A stretch of 64,000 nt of DNA. It comes from an uncultured Paraprevotella sp. Its GTDB lineage: Bacteria; Bacteroidota; Bacteroidia; Bacteroidales; Bacteroidaceae. The position numbers were made by a program, and so were the translations under genes. Below the pieces are notes generated by a model. It worked only from the letters and a program-made list of their open reading frames with translations. It was not told the origin of the DNA and ran no database searches. The stretch covers positions 248,001 through 312,000 of the forward strand of contig CALULA010000001.1 in NCBI GenBank assembly GCA_944321365.1. Reading direction: 5' to 3'. Of the stretch, positions 25,358-35,190 are shown in pieces (the stretch's first letter is position 1; each line of letters starts with the position of its first letter).

Positions 25358-27126
25358 TGTTTCAGCCGGATTAGTTCTATGTTATGGGACGGAGTGTAAT
25401 GAATGAATTCCATCTCGCGGTTGATAAAACCGCTCCAGTTGCTGATACGTCCGAATTTGAAATTGTTCTGATAGGGAGTGATGGCAGTCTGCGACTGGTA
25501 TTGTTCGAATGCCGGTCCGTAAGATGAAATGCCTTTCAGGAAATAAAAGGCCGTGTCATATCCCAGCATGCCGAAATGTGGCCAGCTGATCAGCGTCGGT
25601 TCATGAAATGACTTTTGGTAATTGTTCTCAAACTCTTCGGTATTTCCATTGAGAGGATTGCGGAAAAACGGTGTATAAACGTATGTGTCGAAGCGATAAA
25701 AGTTTTCCAGATGGTTGCTGGTATAAGTCTGCCATTCCGGATAGCCTATCAGTTTGAAAGTGTATTCCGGATGCTGTTGTGAGAAAGCTTTCAATTTGGG
25801 GAACAGTTGGTTGAGCAGTTTTATGCTTGCCGAGTTCGGAATGATGACGTTCTTTTTATATGCGTTCATCACTTCAGCCCATTTCGTGTCGCTGTCATTG
25901 ATTTGCAGTGTCTGTGCTTTCTTGTTGTTTTGTTGCAGGCTTTTCCTGATCATTTCGGTGAAGTCCTCTGCGTCCTGGTCGTTTTCATTGCTGTTCAGGA
26001 CCACAATATTCTCATTGCCGAACAGCCGCATGGTCAGCTGGGAAGCAGCTGACAGTTGGAATGATTTGGGGGGATTGACGGCGTAATAGTAGGGGTTCTG
26101 GTATACGCATTCTCCTAATGATGAGAAGGGTACTACCAGTTTGATGTGATGCTGTTGGCAAAATTTGCTGAGTGGTGTGATTTGTTCCGGATGGAGCGGC
26201 CCGATAATGAAATCAAGGTTGCTGATGGGATGGTTGTTGATGACGTTTTGGATATCACCGGCACTTTGACCGGAATCATAGGCAAACACGTCTACCGATG
26301 TGCCGTTTTGCTTGATTCGTTCTACAGCCATGAGCACCCCCCGATAGAATTCTACCATTTTGTTGTTTTCGGCAGTTCCACCTTTAAAGGGCAAAATGAC
26401 TCCCATCCGTACGAGCTTTTGAGGAGCCGGAGTTGTCTTTTGTCCCATGAGCTCCTCGTTTGTCGGGAGCTTTTCTTCCTTTATGGTGATGGTTGTCTCT
26501 TGTTTGCGGGGTTGGGGATAAGGAATACAGATGTAAGTTCCCCGTTTGAGCTTATAGTCCGGTTGCAGCATTTCCGGATTAGCCTTTCTGATTTCGTCCT
26601 CGCTCAGGTGATATTTTTTGGAAATGCTGTATAAGGTTTCCTTACGTTTCACTTTGTGCATCTCCTGACAGCCGGAATTTGCAACGCCTTGAGGCTGCTC
26701 CGGTTCTTGTACGGGAGGAGGTGTCACCGTCTTGTCTGCAGGCGGAATGCGGATCACCATTCCGGCTTTAAAGTTCTCTGCCGTGAGTCCGGGATTTATA
26801 TTGCAGATTTTTTCTGCACTTACGTGATAGTTTTGGGTCAGCCTGTATAAGGTTTCTCCGGGTTGTATGGTGTGGAACCGTTCTTTCCCTTTTTGGACAT
26901 CTTGCTGTGGAATGGTCAGTGTGGCACCGGCCTTGATGCCGTCGGCTGCGGAAGGGTTCAGCCTGATAATCTCATCCGGTGAGATTTTATAGGTACGTGC
27001 GATGGAATATACCGTTTCCCCTTGTTTGATAGTGTGCACAAAGGTGTTTGCTTCTTGCGCAAGGCCTGTAAACTGCAAGGAGAACATGACCATCGCTGTG
27101 TATATTATCTTTTTTAAATGTTCCAT
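25354..27126 (-). CDS. Three-LysM protein fused to a periplasmic-binding-protein-like domain
   Basis: 590 residues. A signal peptide (about 1-24) is followed by three LysM peptidoglycan-binding modules at about 29-73, 84-128 and 156-202 (each with Y-S/R-I/L and a terminal I-P motif such as TLTIPQ, VIRIPP, YICIPY). A Pro-rich linker and a type 1 periplasmic binding fold (about 239-590; LVRMGVILPFKGGTAENNKM start) follow. LysM should anchor it to the cell wall. A binding-protein fold tied to murein recalls LpoA, the PBP1A activator of E. coli, but homology in function is only a suggestion. It overlaps the PorT-like gene by 4 bp. Confidence 0.88.
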   Translation of the reverse strand: MEHLKKIIYTAMVMFSLQFTGLAQEANTFVHTIKQGETVYSIARTYKISPDEIIRLNPSAADGIKAGATLTIPQQDVQKGKERFHTIQPGETLYRLTQNYHVSAEKICNINPGLTAENFKAGMVIRIPPADKTVTPPPVQEPEQPQGVANSGCQEMHKVKRKETLYSISKKYHLSEDEIRKANPEMLQPDYKLKRGTYICIPYPQPRKQETTITIKEEKLPTNEELMGQKTTPAPQKLVRMGVILPFKGGTAENNKMVEFYRGVLMAVERIKQNGTSVDVFAYDSGQSAGDIQNVINNHPISNLDFIIGPLHPEQITPLSKFCQQHHIKLVVPFSSLGECVYQNPYYYAVNPPKSFQLSAASQLTMRLFGNENIVVLNSNENDQDAEDFTEMIRKSLQQNNKKAQTLQINDSDTKWAEVMNAYKKNVIIPNSASIKLLNQLFPKLKAFSQQHPEYTFKLIGYPEWQTYTSNHLENFYRFDTYVYTPFFRNPLNGNTEEFENNYQKSFHEPTLISWPHFGMLGYDTAFYFLKGISSYGPAFEQYQSQTAITPYQNNFKFGRISNWSGFINREMEFIHYTPSHNIELIRLKQ

Positions 27127-27148
27127 TTCTTTTTCCTGTACGACCGGA

Positions 27149-27156
27149 CAAAATTA
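27149..27156 (-). promoter_or_regulatory. -7 box (TAATTTTG) for the LysM/barrel operon
   Basis: The minus strand reads TAATTTTGTCC, an exact match 22 bp before the ATG at 27126. It is divergent from the box at 27190, with 33 bp between them. Confidence 0.65.
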
Positions 27157-27189
27157 CATAAAAAAAGTGGTTATTTCAACGGGAAACAT

Positions 27190-27197
27190 TATTTTTG
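27190..27197 (+). promoter_or_regulatory. -7 box (TATTTTTG) for the CHU_C protein/uvrA
   Basis: Exact match followed by CAC. The ATG at 27213 would leave a leader of only about 9 nt. Confidence 0.65.
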
Positions 27198-27212
27198 CAC
27201 AAATATTCTGGC

Positions 27213-27932
27213 ATGAAAAGTTATTTAAGGTTTTGGCTCGTCTGTTTGTTGTGTGCTGTTCATTTGTCTCTGACGGCACAGGTGGTCTATCCTACTGTCA
27301 GCCCGTCTGCCCACTATGTCACGGCGGCTGGGGATGAGTTGGAGGATGCCTCGGAGCCGCAGTCAGCTCCGCTGACAGGGTATTTCACTTCAAATGTAGC
27401 GGATTTGGGGGAATATTCCGTCCGTTATGAGTGGCGTATTTTCCGTGAAGGGGAAGAAGACAGTCCCATCATCGACCGTTTTGATGAGAATATTGAGTAT
27501 GTTTTCACGGAGAGCGGCACATTTTACGTACAGCTTTATGCTACTTTCGTGAATGGAGCGGACACCATCCAGTATCCTGCCGAGGGAGAGGCGATGCCTT
27601 TCACCGTTTCCATCAGCGAGTCCGTGCTGGAGATGCCTAATGCTTTCTCGCCTAACGGCGACGGGTATAATGATATATATAAGGTAAAGGAGGGCTATCA
27701 GTCGATAGTCAGTTTCAAAGCCGTGATCTTTAATCGTTGGGGACAGAAACTTTATTCCTGGGACACGCTGGATGGCGGATGGGACGGCAAATTTCATGGA
27801 AAGACGGTAAAGGACGGGGTCTATTTCGTCGTGGTGAATGCCCGTGGAGCGGATGGCAGGGAATATAAGATAAGAAGAGATGTGAATGTCCTGACCGGTT
27901 ATAGCGGAACTGGGACGGGTGGAGATGATTGA
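27213..27932 (+). CDS. Secreted protein with CHU_C (gliding-motility/T9SS type B) C-terminal domain
   Basis: 239 residues. Signal peptide [20 protein letters not shown] with cleavage near LTAQ. A PKD/Ig-like beta region covers about 40-130. The CHU_C domain at about 140-225 opens with [18 protein letters not shown] and has [12 protein letters not shown] and [19 protein letters not shown], the standard signature of type B sorting domains of type IX secretion. After it comes a short Gly/Thr/Asp tail rather than ending at the domain. It precedes uvrA by 8 bp and probably shares a transcript. Function unknown; surface or outer-membrane association is inferred. Confidence 0.85.
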   Translation: MKSYLRFWLVCLLCAVHLSLTAQVVYPTVSPSAHYVTAAGDELEDASEPQSAPLTGYFTSNVADLGEYSVRYEWRIFREGEEDSPIIDRFDENIEYVFTESGTFYVQLYATFVNGADTIQYPAEGEAMPFTVSISESVLEMPNAFSPNGDGYNDIYKVKEGYQSIVSFKAVIFNRWGQKLYSWDTLDGGWDGKFHGKTVKDGVYFVVVNARGADGREYKIRRDVNVLTGYSGTGTGGDD

Positions 27933-27940
27933 CGGCAGTA

Positions 27941-30790
27941 ATGATTAAGATGGATAACGAGACAGAGAAAATACAAGTATACGGCGCACGTGTCCACAAC
28001 TTGAAGAATGTGGATGTGGAGATGCCTCGCAACAGTCTGACTGTGATTACCGGGTTGAGCGGAAGCGGAAAGTCTTCCTTGGCTTTCGATACGATTTTTG
28101 CTGAAGGACAACGGCGGTATATCGAGACATTTTCGGCGTATGCCCGGAATTTCCTGGGAAATTTGGAGCGTCCGGACGTGGATAAGATAACGGGACTTAG
28201 TCCGGTGATTTCCATAGAGCAGAAAACGACGAATAAGAATCCGCGTTCTACGGTGGGGACCATCACCGAGATTTATGACTTCTTCCGCTTGTTGTATGCC
28301 CGTGCGGGGGAAGCTTTCTCTTATCTTTCGGGCAAGAAGATGGTGCGTTACACGGCGGAACAGATTCTGGAACTCATCATTAAGGATTATAAGGGACGCC
28401 GCATCTATTTGCTGGCTCCGTTGGTGCGGAACCGCAAGGGGCATTACAAGGAACTCTTTGAGACGATACGTCGCAAGGGATATTTGTATGTCCGGGTAGA
28501 TGGTGAAATCATCGAGGTGACACAAGGCCTGAAACTGGACCGTTACAGGAACCATAGTGTTGAGGTGGTGGTCGATAAGCTGAGCGTTCAGCAGAAAGAT
28601 GACAAGCGTCTGCGCGACAGTGTGGCCACCGCCATGCAGCAAGGAGATGGCGAACTGATGGTTTATGAGGCTGATTCGGAAGAGTTGCGCCATTATAGCC
28701 GTAAGCTGATGTGTCCGGATACCGGGCTGTCTTACCGCGATCCTGCTCCTCACAATTTTTCTTTTAACTCGCCTCAGGGTGCGTGTCCGCGTTGTAACGG
28801 GTTGGGCTTTGTTAATCTGATTGATTTGAACAAGGTGATGCCCGATCGCAGCCTGTCTGTTCATGACGGGGCAATCCTTCCGTTGGGAAAGTATAAGAAC
28901 AGCATGATTTTCTGGCAGATTGAGGCACTGCTGGAAAAATATGACGCAACGCTGAAGACGCCTGTCGCAGACTTGCCGGAGGAGGCTTTGAATGAAATAC
29001 TGTATGGTTCGGTGGACCGGGTGCGCATAAAGGCCCAGCTGGTGCATACTTCCTCAGATTACTTTGTGGTATACGAGGGGCTGGTCAAGTATATCCAGAC
29101 CATGCGGGACAATGAAGGCTCTGTTTCTGCTCAGAAGTGGGCGGATCAGTTTTCCAAAACCGTCGTATGTCCGGAGTGTCACGGGCAGCGGTTGAACAAG
29201 GAGGCTTTGCATTATCGGATTTGCGGCAAGAACATCGCAGAGCTGTCGGCTATGGACATCAGTGAGCTCTATGATTGGGTGACTCACGTAGAGGAGCATT
29301 TGTCGGAGCGTCAGAAGCGAATCGCTCCGGAGATATTGAAAGAAATCCGTTTGCGTTTGAAGTTCCTGCTGGATGTGGGGCTGGATTATCTGTCGCTCAA
29401 CCGCTCTTCTGTTTCCTTGTCTGGCGGTGAAAGCCAGCGCATCCGTCTGGCCACCCAGATCGGGTCGCAACTGGTGAATGTGCTTTACATTCTGGACGAG
29501 CCGAGCATCGGACTGCATCAGCGGGACAACCGCAGGCTCATCAATTCCTTGAAATCCCTCAGAGACCTGGGGAATACGGTCATCGTCGTCGAGCATGATG
29601 AGGAGATGATGGAAAGTGCGGACTACATTATCGACATGGGGCCTAAGGCAGGCCGACTGGGGGGAGAAGTCGTTTTTCAGGGGACGCCGCAGGACATGTT
29701 GAAGCAAGATACGCTGACGTCACGTTATTTGAACGGGACTTGTTCCATACAGATACCTGAGCACCGCCGTACGGGCAACGGACATTCCCTGTGGTTGCGC
29801 GGAGCGAGGGGGAATAATCTGAAGAGTGTGGATGTGGAATTTCCTTTGGGCTGTCTGATTTGCGTTACGGGTGTGTCCGGCAGCGGGAAATCCACGTTGA
29901 TTAACGATACCTTGCAACCGATTCTGTCTCAACATTTCTATCGCTCGCTGCGCGACCCCTTGCCCTATGACAAGATTGAAGGACTGGATTGGGTGGATAA
30001 GGTGGTGAGTGTCGACCAGTCGCCTATCGGACGTATTCCGCGTTCAAATCCTGCAACCTATACCGGAGTGTTCAACGATATCCGTTCTTTGTTTGTCTGT
30101 CTGCCTGAAGCCAAGATACGCGGTTACAAGCCGGGGCGTTTTTCTTTCAACGTGAAGGGCGGGCGTTGTGAGGCTTGCGGAGGCAACGGTTACAAAGTCA
30201 TTGAGATGAATTTCCTGCCGGATGTTTACGTGCCTTGTGAGGTCTGTCACGGCAAACGTTACAACCGCGAGACGCTGGAGGTACGTTTCAAGGGAAAGTC
30301 TATTGCCGATGTGCTGGACATGACCATCAATCAGGCTGTGGAGTTTTTTGAAAACCAGCCGACGATTCTGAACAAAATCAAGGTCCTGCAGGATGTGGGA
30401 CTGGGCTATATCAAGCTTGGGCAGCCTTCGACAACTTTGTCGGGAGGAGAGAGTCAGCGCATCAAGTTGGCTACTGAACTCGCCAAACGTTACACCGGAC
30501 GCACGATATATATTCTGGATGAGCCGACCACCGGGCTGCATTTTGAGGACATCCGTGTGCTGCTCGGCGTGTTGAACCGGTTGGTGGATAAGGGCAATAC
30601 CGTAATTGTCATTGAGCATAATCTGGATGTCATCAAGTCGGCTGATTTTCTTGTCGACATGGGTCCGGAGGGCGGAAGAGGCGGTGGTGAACTGCTGTTT
30701 GAGGGAACGCCCGAAGCATTGGCAGACAAGGGGGTCGGATATACGGCTAAATATTTGGGAGAGGTGTTGTATGGCAAAGCAGAAAATTAG
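27941..30790 (+). CDS. uvrA: Excinuclease ABC subunit A
   Basis: DNA damage recognition ATPase of nucleotide excision repair. About 949 residues. Two ABC modules: Walker [10 protein letters not shown] near 38-50 and GVSGSGKST near 650; signatures [14 protein letters not shown] and [14 protein letters not shown]; Walker [11 protein letters not shown] and [10 protein letters not shown]. Zinc motifs are present ([34 protein letters not shown]). The ATGs at 27941 and 27950 are both possible; the first is 8 bp after the CHU_C stop, with GGTGGAG 16 bp upstream. The 3' end overlaps ybaK by 20 bp. Confidence 0.96.
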   Translation: MIKMDNETEKIQVYGARVHNLKNVDVEMPRNSLTVITGLSGSGKSSLAFDTIFAEGQRRYIETFSAYARNFLGNLERPDVDKITGLSPVISIEQKTTNKNPRSTVGTITEIYDFFRLLYARAGEAFSYLSGKKMVRYTAEQILELIIKDYKGRRIYLLAPLVRNRKGHYKELFETIRRKGYLYVRVDGEIIEVTQGLKLDRYRNHSVEVVVDKLSVQQKDDKRLRDSVATAMQQGDGELMVYEADSEELRHYSRKLMCPDTGLSYRDPAPHNFSFNSPQGACPRCNGLGFVNLIDLNKVMPDRSLSVHDGAILPLGKYKNSMIFWQIEALLEKYDATLKTPVADLPEEALNEILYGSVDRVRIKAQLVHTSSDYFVVYEGLVKYIQTMRDNEGSVSAQKWADQFSKTVVCPECHGQRLNKEALHYRICGKNIAELSAMDISELYDWVTHVEEHLSERQKRIAPEILKEIRLRLKFLLDVGLDYLSLNRSSVSLSGGESQRIRLATQIGSQLVNVLYILDEPSIGLHQRDNRRLINSLKSLRDLGNTVIVVEHDEEMMESADYIIDMGPKAGRLGGEVVFQGTPQDMLKQDTLTSRYLNGTCSIQIPEHRRTGNGHSLWLRGARGNNLKSVDVEFPLGCLICVTGVSGSGKSTLINDTLQPILSQHFYRSLRDPLPYDKIEGLDWVDKVVSVDQSPIGRIPRSNPATYTGVFNDIRSLFVCLPEAKIRGYKPGRFSFNVKGGRCEACGGNGYKVIEMNFLPDVYVPCEVCHGKRYNRETLEVRFKGKSIADVLDMTINQAVEFFENQPTILNKIKVLQDVGLGYIKLGQPSTTLSGGESQRIKLATELAKRYTGRTIYILDEPTTGLHFEDIRVLLGVLNRLVDKGNTVIVIEHNLDVIKSADFLVDMGPEGGRGGGELLFEGTPEALADKGVGYTAKYLGEVLYGKAEN

Positions 30791-31259
30791 CAAGACCAAT
30801 GTGGCCCGTCTGCTCGACAAGGCTCATGTGGCTTATGAGCTGATACCTTATGAGGTGGACGAGTCTGACCTGAGTGCCGTTCATGTGGCCGCACAGTTGG
30901 GTGAGGAGGTTGACCGTGTGTTCAAGACCATCGTGCTTCATGGCGACAAGAGCGGCTATTTTGTTTGTGTTGTGCCCGGCGAGAGTGAGATAGATCTGAA
31001 GAAAGCGGCGAAAGTCAGCGGCAACAAAAAGTGCGAGTTGCTTCCGATGAAGGAGCTGTTGCCCGTCACCGGTTATATTCGCGGGGGGTGTTCTCCTATC
31101 GGGATGAAGAAACATTTCCCCACTTATATGCATGAGAGTGCGGGACGATACGATTATATTTACGTCAGTGCGGGGCAGCGGGGGCTGCAGGTGAAACTGT
31201 CACCGGTCGATCTGCTGCGTGAGGCGCAGGCGGAGTATGCCGACTTGACAGCAGAATGA
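30771..31259 (+). CDS. ybaK: Cys-tRNA(Pro) deacylase (YbaK/EbsC)
   Basis: 162 residues. YbaK hydrolyses Cys mischarged onto tRNA-Pro. Family motifs: AHVAYELIPYEVDESD near 17-32, KTIVLHGDKSGYFVCVVPGE near 47-66 and the GGCSPIGMKKHFP segment near 101-113, including the conserved GxxSP. The ATG at 30771 overlaps the uvrA end by 20 bp, implying coupled translation; a longer frame to 30606 would lie inside uvrA and is rejected. Ends 100 bp before an intrinsic terminator. Confidence 0.94.
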   Translation: MAKQKISKTNVARLLDKAHVAYELIPYEVDESDLSAVHVAAQLGEEVDRVFKTIVLHGDKSGYFVCVVPGESEIDLKKAAKVSGNKKCELLPMKELLPVTGYIRGGCSPIGMKKHFPTYMHESAGRYDYIYVSAGQRGLQVKLSPVDLLREAQAEYADLTAE

Positions 31260-31350
31260 ACTTTCTTTTCCGTCTCCGTGCCGGGACGTCCGCTGCTTGA
31301 CCCATGGGACTGGTGAACGTCTTTTGTTCCTGTTTGTAGCGTATTGAATA

Positions 31351-31403
31351 ATAAAAAGATGCGCGGCATTTCCCGCTGTTGCGGAATGCCGCGCATTTTT
31401 TTG
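31351..31403 (+). terminator. Terminator of the uvrA/ybaK transcript
   Basis: ATGCGCGGCATT (31359-31370) pairs with AATGCCGCGCAT (31385-31396), then seven Ts; an A run precedes the stem. Strong. Confidence 0.9.
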
Positions 31404-31443
31404 CGCAAGATCGGAGGGCTTTTTGCGCACAACCATTAAAATA
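31378..31443. repeat. 22-bp periodic repeat array D (three units)
   Basis: Units start at 31378, 31400 and 31422 with GTTGCGGAA, TTTGCGCAA and TTTGCGCAC; the cores CGGA/CGCA/CGCA lie at 31382, 31404 and 31426, spaced exactly 22 bp. The first unit is part of the terminator stem and may be coincidental; the last two are clear. Confidence 0.65.
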
Positions 31444-31477
31444 AACGGGCAAGAAATGTTTCATTCTTGCCCGTTTA
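31442..31477. terminator. Second hairpin between the convergent ybaK and MFS genes
   Basis: Perfect 14-bp stem 31442-31455 with 31464-31477 (TAAACGGGCAAGAA), 8-base loop, 37 bp after the minus-strand MFS stop; on the minus strand it is followed by TTTATTTTAATGG. Likely terminates the MFS transcript. Confidence 0.8.
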
Positions 31478-31513
31478 CCTTAATGGAGTCCTTGTCTGGT
31501 GCTTTTTCTACTG

Positions 31514-32884
31514 CTATTCCATGTTTCGTTTTTCCAGTCCGTAATCTTTCAGTCTGTCCTCGCGTTTCAGGGCGAGAGCTACGAGAATGGCCAGGAATCC
31601 GAACACGGCGAAGATGCACATGGGGAGCGTATAATCATAGGTGACGCCCTCGGCGGTCTGATGGGTGGAGTAGTGCTCGATGACCCATCCGATGAGCAGC
31701 GGCACCATGGACAGTCCGATGTTCTGGATGTAGAAGATGATGGCATAGGCGGAGCCCAGCTGTTTCATCGGAATAATCTTGGGTACGGAGGGCCACATGG
31801 CCGACGGTACCAGCGAGAAGGCCACGCCGAGGATGACCATTACGATGACGGCGAACCACCATACGTTGAGTAGCGGCAGGGCGAAGAGCACATGCACGAT
31901 GGTGAGCATCACCGAACCGATGAGCATCAGCGTGGCACCCTTGCCGATGCGGTCGTAGAGTGTGCCGAAAACGGGGGTGAGCAGAATCGTGCCGAAAGGC
32001 AGCATGGCCGGGATGAGTCCCGCCATGTCCGGATCGACGTGGTATTTGGCTATCATCAGTTTGGTGGCGAACTTCAGGAAGGGGAACACGCCGGCATAGA
32101 ACATCAGGCACAGGATTGTGATGAGCCAGAAGCCGCGGCTGGTGAAAATGGCCTTGAGGTCTTTCAGCTGGAAGCGGTCATCGCTTTGGCCGTCGGAGGC
32201 TGCCACCGAGGCATCGAGCTTTCTGTCCATGACGCAGTAGACCAGATAGGCCAGCAGGCCGATGCACAGGCAGGCACCGCCGAACAGGACGGGGAATGAA
32301 ACGCTCTGCATGGCCTGGGCCATCGGCAGGCTGCAGGCCAGTGCGGCTGCCGTTCCCACGCGGGCCATGGCCACCTGCAGGCCCATGGCCAGTGCCACTT
32401 CGTGACCGGTGAACCATTTGATGATGATTTTGGATACCGTGATGCCCGTGATTTCCGCACCCATGCCGAAGATGGCGAATCCCAGGGCGGCGCAGACCAC
32501 CTGCAGGTGATAGCCCATGAATGTGGCCGTGCCGAAGTCGTGCGACAGGGCATACCACTTCAGCGCCACGCCGAGGAGCATGAACGAACAGCTCATTGTT
32601 CCGGTGAAACGTATGCCGCAACGGTCCAGGATGAGTCCGCCGAAGAAGAGCATCAGCAGGAATACGTTGATGTAGCCGTAGGCCCCGGAGAAGAACCCGT
32701 ACTCTGAACTGGTCCAGCCCAGGCCGCCTTCGGCAACTGGCGTAGTGAGCATTACTTCGAGCGAGGCCATGACGTCGGTGATGAAATAGGTGCACATCAT
32801 GGTGAACGACACGATGGCCAGGGCGGTCCAGCGTGCAGCCGGACTGTCGCTCAACTTTTTTTGTATCTTTTGTGTTACTGTCAT
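31514..32884 (-). CDS. MFS transporter, substrate unknown
   Basis: 456-residue inner-membrane protein with about twelve hydrophobic helices, split by a hydrophilic loop near 225-245 (DASVAASDGQSDDR). Helix 2 to loop: FFGGLILDRCGIRFTG resembles the MFS motif A; a second copy, FGTLYDRIGKGATLM, lies in the C half. The overall pattern resembles MFSD1-like members of the superfamily, but the substrate cannot be read. It follows the S9 peptidase by 26 bp, so import of peptides released by that peptidase is a reasonable inference. Confidence 0.85.
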   Translation of the reverse strand: MTVTQKIQKKLSDSPAARWTALAIVSFTMMCTYFITDVMASLEVMLTTPVAEGGLGWTSSEYGFFSGAYGYINVFLLMLFFGGLILDRCGIRFTGTMSCSFMLLGVALKWYALSHDFGTATFMGYHLQVVCAALGFAIFGMGAEITGITVSKIIIKWFTGHEVALAMGLQVAMARVGTAAALACSLPMAQAMQSVSFPVLFGGACLCIGLLAYLVYCVMDRKLDASVAASDGQSDDRFQLKDLKAIFTSRGFWLITILCLMFYAGVFPFLKFATKLMIAKYHVDPDMAGLIPAMLPFGTILLTPVFGTLYDRIGKGATLMLIGSVMLTIVHVLFALPLLNVWWFAVIVMVILGVAFSLVPSAMWPSVPKIIPMKQLGSAYAIIFYIQNIGLSMVPLLIGWVIEHYSTHQTAEGVTYDYTLPMCIFAVFGFLAILVALALKREDRLKDYGLEKRNME

Positions 32885-32910
32885 TGTATGGTGTTTTTAT
32901 GGTTTGCGGA

Positions 32911-35115
32911 TTACTTTTTCAGCCAGCGGTCCAGCCAGCGGAAGAACGTACGCTGCCACAGCACGCCATTCTGCGGCTGCAGCACCCAGTGGTTCTCGTC
33001 GGGATAGAGCAGCAGCTCGGCGGGGATGCCCCGCATGATGGCCGCGCTGAAGGCCGACTGCCCCTGCGAGCTGAGGATGCGGTAGTCCTTTTCGCCGTGG
33101 ATGCAGAGGATGGGGGTGTCCCAGCGGTCCACGTAGAGGTGGGGGCTGGTGGTGAAGGGGTTCACTTTCTGGCCGTCGTTCACCTGCTCGGCGGCAACGG
33201 GCGATGCGCTGATGCCTTTCCGCCAGGGAGCGGCACCCATGTCCCAGTTGGGGAACCACATTTCTTCCGTCTCATAGTATTGCTGTTGCGTGTTGAAGAT
33301 GCCGTCGTGGGCGATGAAGCACTTGAAGCGTTTGTCATGGTGTCCGGCCAGATAGTAGACGCTGTAGCCGCCGAAGCTGGCCCCCACACATCCCAGCCGG
33401 TCGCGGTCCACGTATGGCTCCTTGCACAGGTCGTCGATAGCCTCCAGCAGGTCCAGCATGCAGCGTCCGCTGTAGTCGCCGCTGATTTCTTCCAGCCATT
33501 CCATGCCGAAGCCCGGCAGGCCCCGTCGGTTGGGGGCGATGATGATGTAGTCGTTGGCCGCCATGATCTGCAGGTTCCAGCGGTAGCTCCAGAACTGGCT
33601 GACGGGACTTTGCGGTCCGCCCTCGCAGTAGAGCAGGGCCGGATACTTCTTCGACGGGTCGAAGTGTGGCGGATAGATTACCCAGCACAGTTCTTTCTGT
33701 CCGTCGGAGGTGGTCACCCAGCGTTCTTTCACCTCGCCCATGACGAGACGTTCCTGAAAATATTTGTTCTCTTCCGTGAGGCGGGTCACTTCGGCCTCGC
33801 CTTTCCGTTTGAGCGTGAGGGCATAGATGTCATCGGGCGCACTGATGCTGTGGCGGGTGGCCAGCAGGCGTTTCTCGCCCGTGGCGGTCACCCAACCGTA
33901 GTCGAAGTCGCCTGAAGTCAGCTGGCGCACCGTTCCTTTCAGGTCGGTGGCATATACCATGCTGCGGGCATGCCACACGCCGGTGAAGTAGAGCGAGCGG
34001 CTGTCCGTGCCCCAGCTGAAGCCGTCCACGCCGGATTCAAAGCTTTCAGTGACGTAGGTCTTGCTGCCGGTTTCCGTGTCCAGTACGCACAGTCGTGTGC
34101 GGTCGCTCTCGTAGCCGTTGCGGGCCATGCTGAGCCAGGCCACATAGCGGCCGTCGGGGGAGTAGGTGGGATTGGTGTCATAGCCTGCGTTGCAGTCCTC
34201 TGTCTGTCGGTTTACGGCTTGCTGTTCCATGGAGCGCGAAGGGTCGATGGCCGGCTCATGGTAGCTGTCGGGCTTGCACAGGTTGGTGGTATTCCCCGTA
34301 GCTACCTCATAACGGAAGATGTCGCTGTCGGTGCTGATGGCGTAGTCGCGTCCGGTCTTCTTCCGGCAGGTATAGACAATGAAGCGGCTGTCCGGACTCC
34401 AGTTGAACTGCTCGCTGCCTCCGAACGGCAGCATGGGGCATTCAAACGGTTCTCCCTCCAGAATGTCCTTGCCCTCGCCGATGGTCCCGTCGACGTATGT
34501 GGCCACGAAGATGTGCGGTATGGCGGTCACATAGCGGTCCCAGTGCTTGTAGTTCAGGTCGGTGATGACCATGCCGCTGGCCAGCGGCAGGTCGTCATAT
34601 TTCTTTTCGATGGAAGTGTAGGTGTCTACCGAGTGCACCAGTATCACCTGCCTCCCGTCCGGCGAGAACTTATAGCCCTCCACGTCCTTCGGGCAACGGC
34701 TCAGCTGTCGGCGGTTGCTGCCGTCGGTATCCATTTCCCACACCTGGCTGCTGCCCGATGCGTTGCTCAGGAAACGTATCCGTCCGCCGTCGGGGCTGAA
34801 CGATGGTTCTGTCTCGTTGTCTGCCGAGACGGTCAGCAGGGTATTGCCCGACCCGTCGGCATTCATCCGGTAGAGCACTGTGTGGCTCTTGTTCTGTGGT
34901 ACGCTGTAGTAACTTACGGTATAGACAATCAGCTGTCCGTCGGGCGAAACCGTCACGCTGCCGATGCGCCCCATGGCCCATAAGGCTTCGGGGGTGAGTC
35001 GGTCGCCGGTCAGTGTAATCTGGTTCTTGCCGATGATGGTCCCTTCGCCGGCCGCTGCGACCGGGAGGGTGGAAGCCAGGGTGATGGCTGCGGTCATGAT
35101 TTTAATCAGATTCAT
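32911..35115 (-). CDS. S9-family serine peptidase (DPP5/acylaminoacyl-peptidase-like)
   Basis: 734 residues. Signal peptide (about 1-22, AAAGEG). A WD40-like beta-propeller at about 45-440 with repeated SPDG motifs (VSPDGQL, FSPDGGR, YSPDGRY) gates an alpha/beta-hydrolase domain at about 470-734. The catalytic triad is visible: S580 in GASFGGYS, D677 in HGEKDYRI and H709 in DENHWV. This resembles dipeptidyl-peptidase 5 of Porphyromonas gingivalis, a periplasmic enzyme that removes N-terminal dipeptides. The exact specificity is not fixed. It follows the yidC terminator hairpin and is probably cotranscribed with the MFS gene 26 bp downstream. Confidence 0.9.
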   Translation of the reverse strand: MNLIKIMTAAITLASTLPVAAAGEGTIIGKNQITLTGDRLTPEALWAMGRIGSVTVSPDGQLIVYTVSYYSVPQNKSHTVLYRMNADGSGNTLLTVSADNETEPSFSPDGGRIRFLSNASGSSQVWEMDTDGSNRRQLSRCPKDVEGYKFSPDGRQVILVHSVDTYTSIEKKYDDLPLASGMVITDLNYKHWDRYVTAIPHIFVATYVDGTIGEGKDILEGEPFECPMLPFGGSEQFNWSPDSRFIVYTCRKKTGRDYAISTDSDIFRYEVATGNTTNLCKPDSYHEPAIDPSRSMEQQAVNRQTEDCNAGYDTNPTYSPDGRYVAWLSMARNGYESDRTRLCVLDTETGSKTYVTESFESGVDGFSWGTDSRSLYFTGVWHARSMVYATDLKGTVRQLTSGDFDYGWVTATGEKRLLATRHSISAPDDIYALTLKRKGEAEVTRLTEENKYFQERLVMGEVKERWVTTSDGQKELCWVIYPPHFDPSKKYPALLYCEGGPQSPVSQFWSYRWNLQIMAANDYIIIAPNRRGLPGFGMEWLEEISGDYSGRCMLDLLEAIDDLCKEPYVDRDRLGCVGASFGGYSVYYLAGHHDKRFKCFIAHDGIFNTQQQYYETEEMWFPNWDMGAAPWRKGISASPVAAEQVNDGQKVNPFTTSPHLYVDRWDTPILCIHGEKDYRILSSQGQSAFSAAIMRGIPAELLLYPDENHWVLQPQNGVLWQRTFFRWLDRWLKK

Positions 35116-35126
35116 TACGGTTTGAT

Positions 35127-35173
35127 AAAAAAATAAATCATTCCGGGGTGTCTTGCCGATGCCCGGAATGATT
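35127..35173 (-). terminator. Terminator after yidC
   Basis: AATCATTCCGGG (35136-35147) pairs with CCCGGAATGATT (35162-35173); the minus strand then reads TATTTTTTTAT. It lies only about 12 bp before the S9 peptidase ATG, so read-through control (attenuation) is possible. Confidence 0.85.
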
Positions 35174-35190
35174 CTGGTAGTTATGCGATG

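Noticed and set aside
27899..29047. Minus-strand open frame (382 codons)
   Set aside because: Antisense to uvrA.
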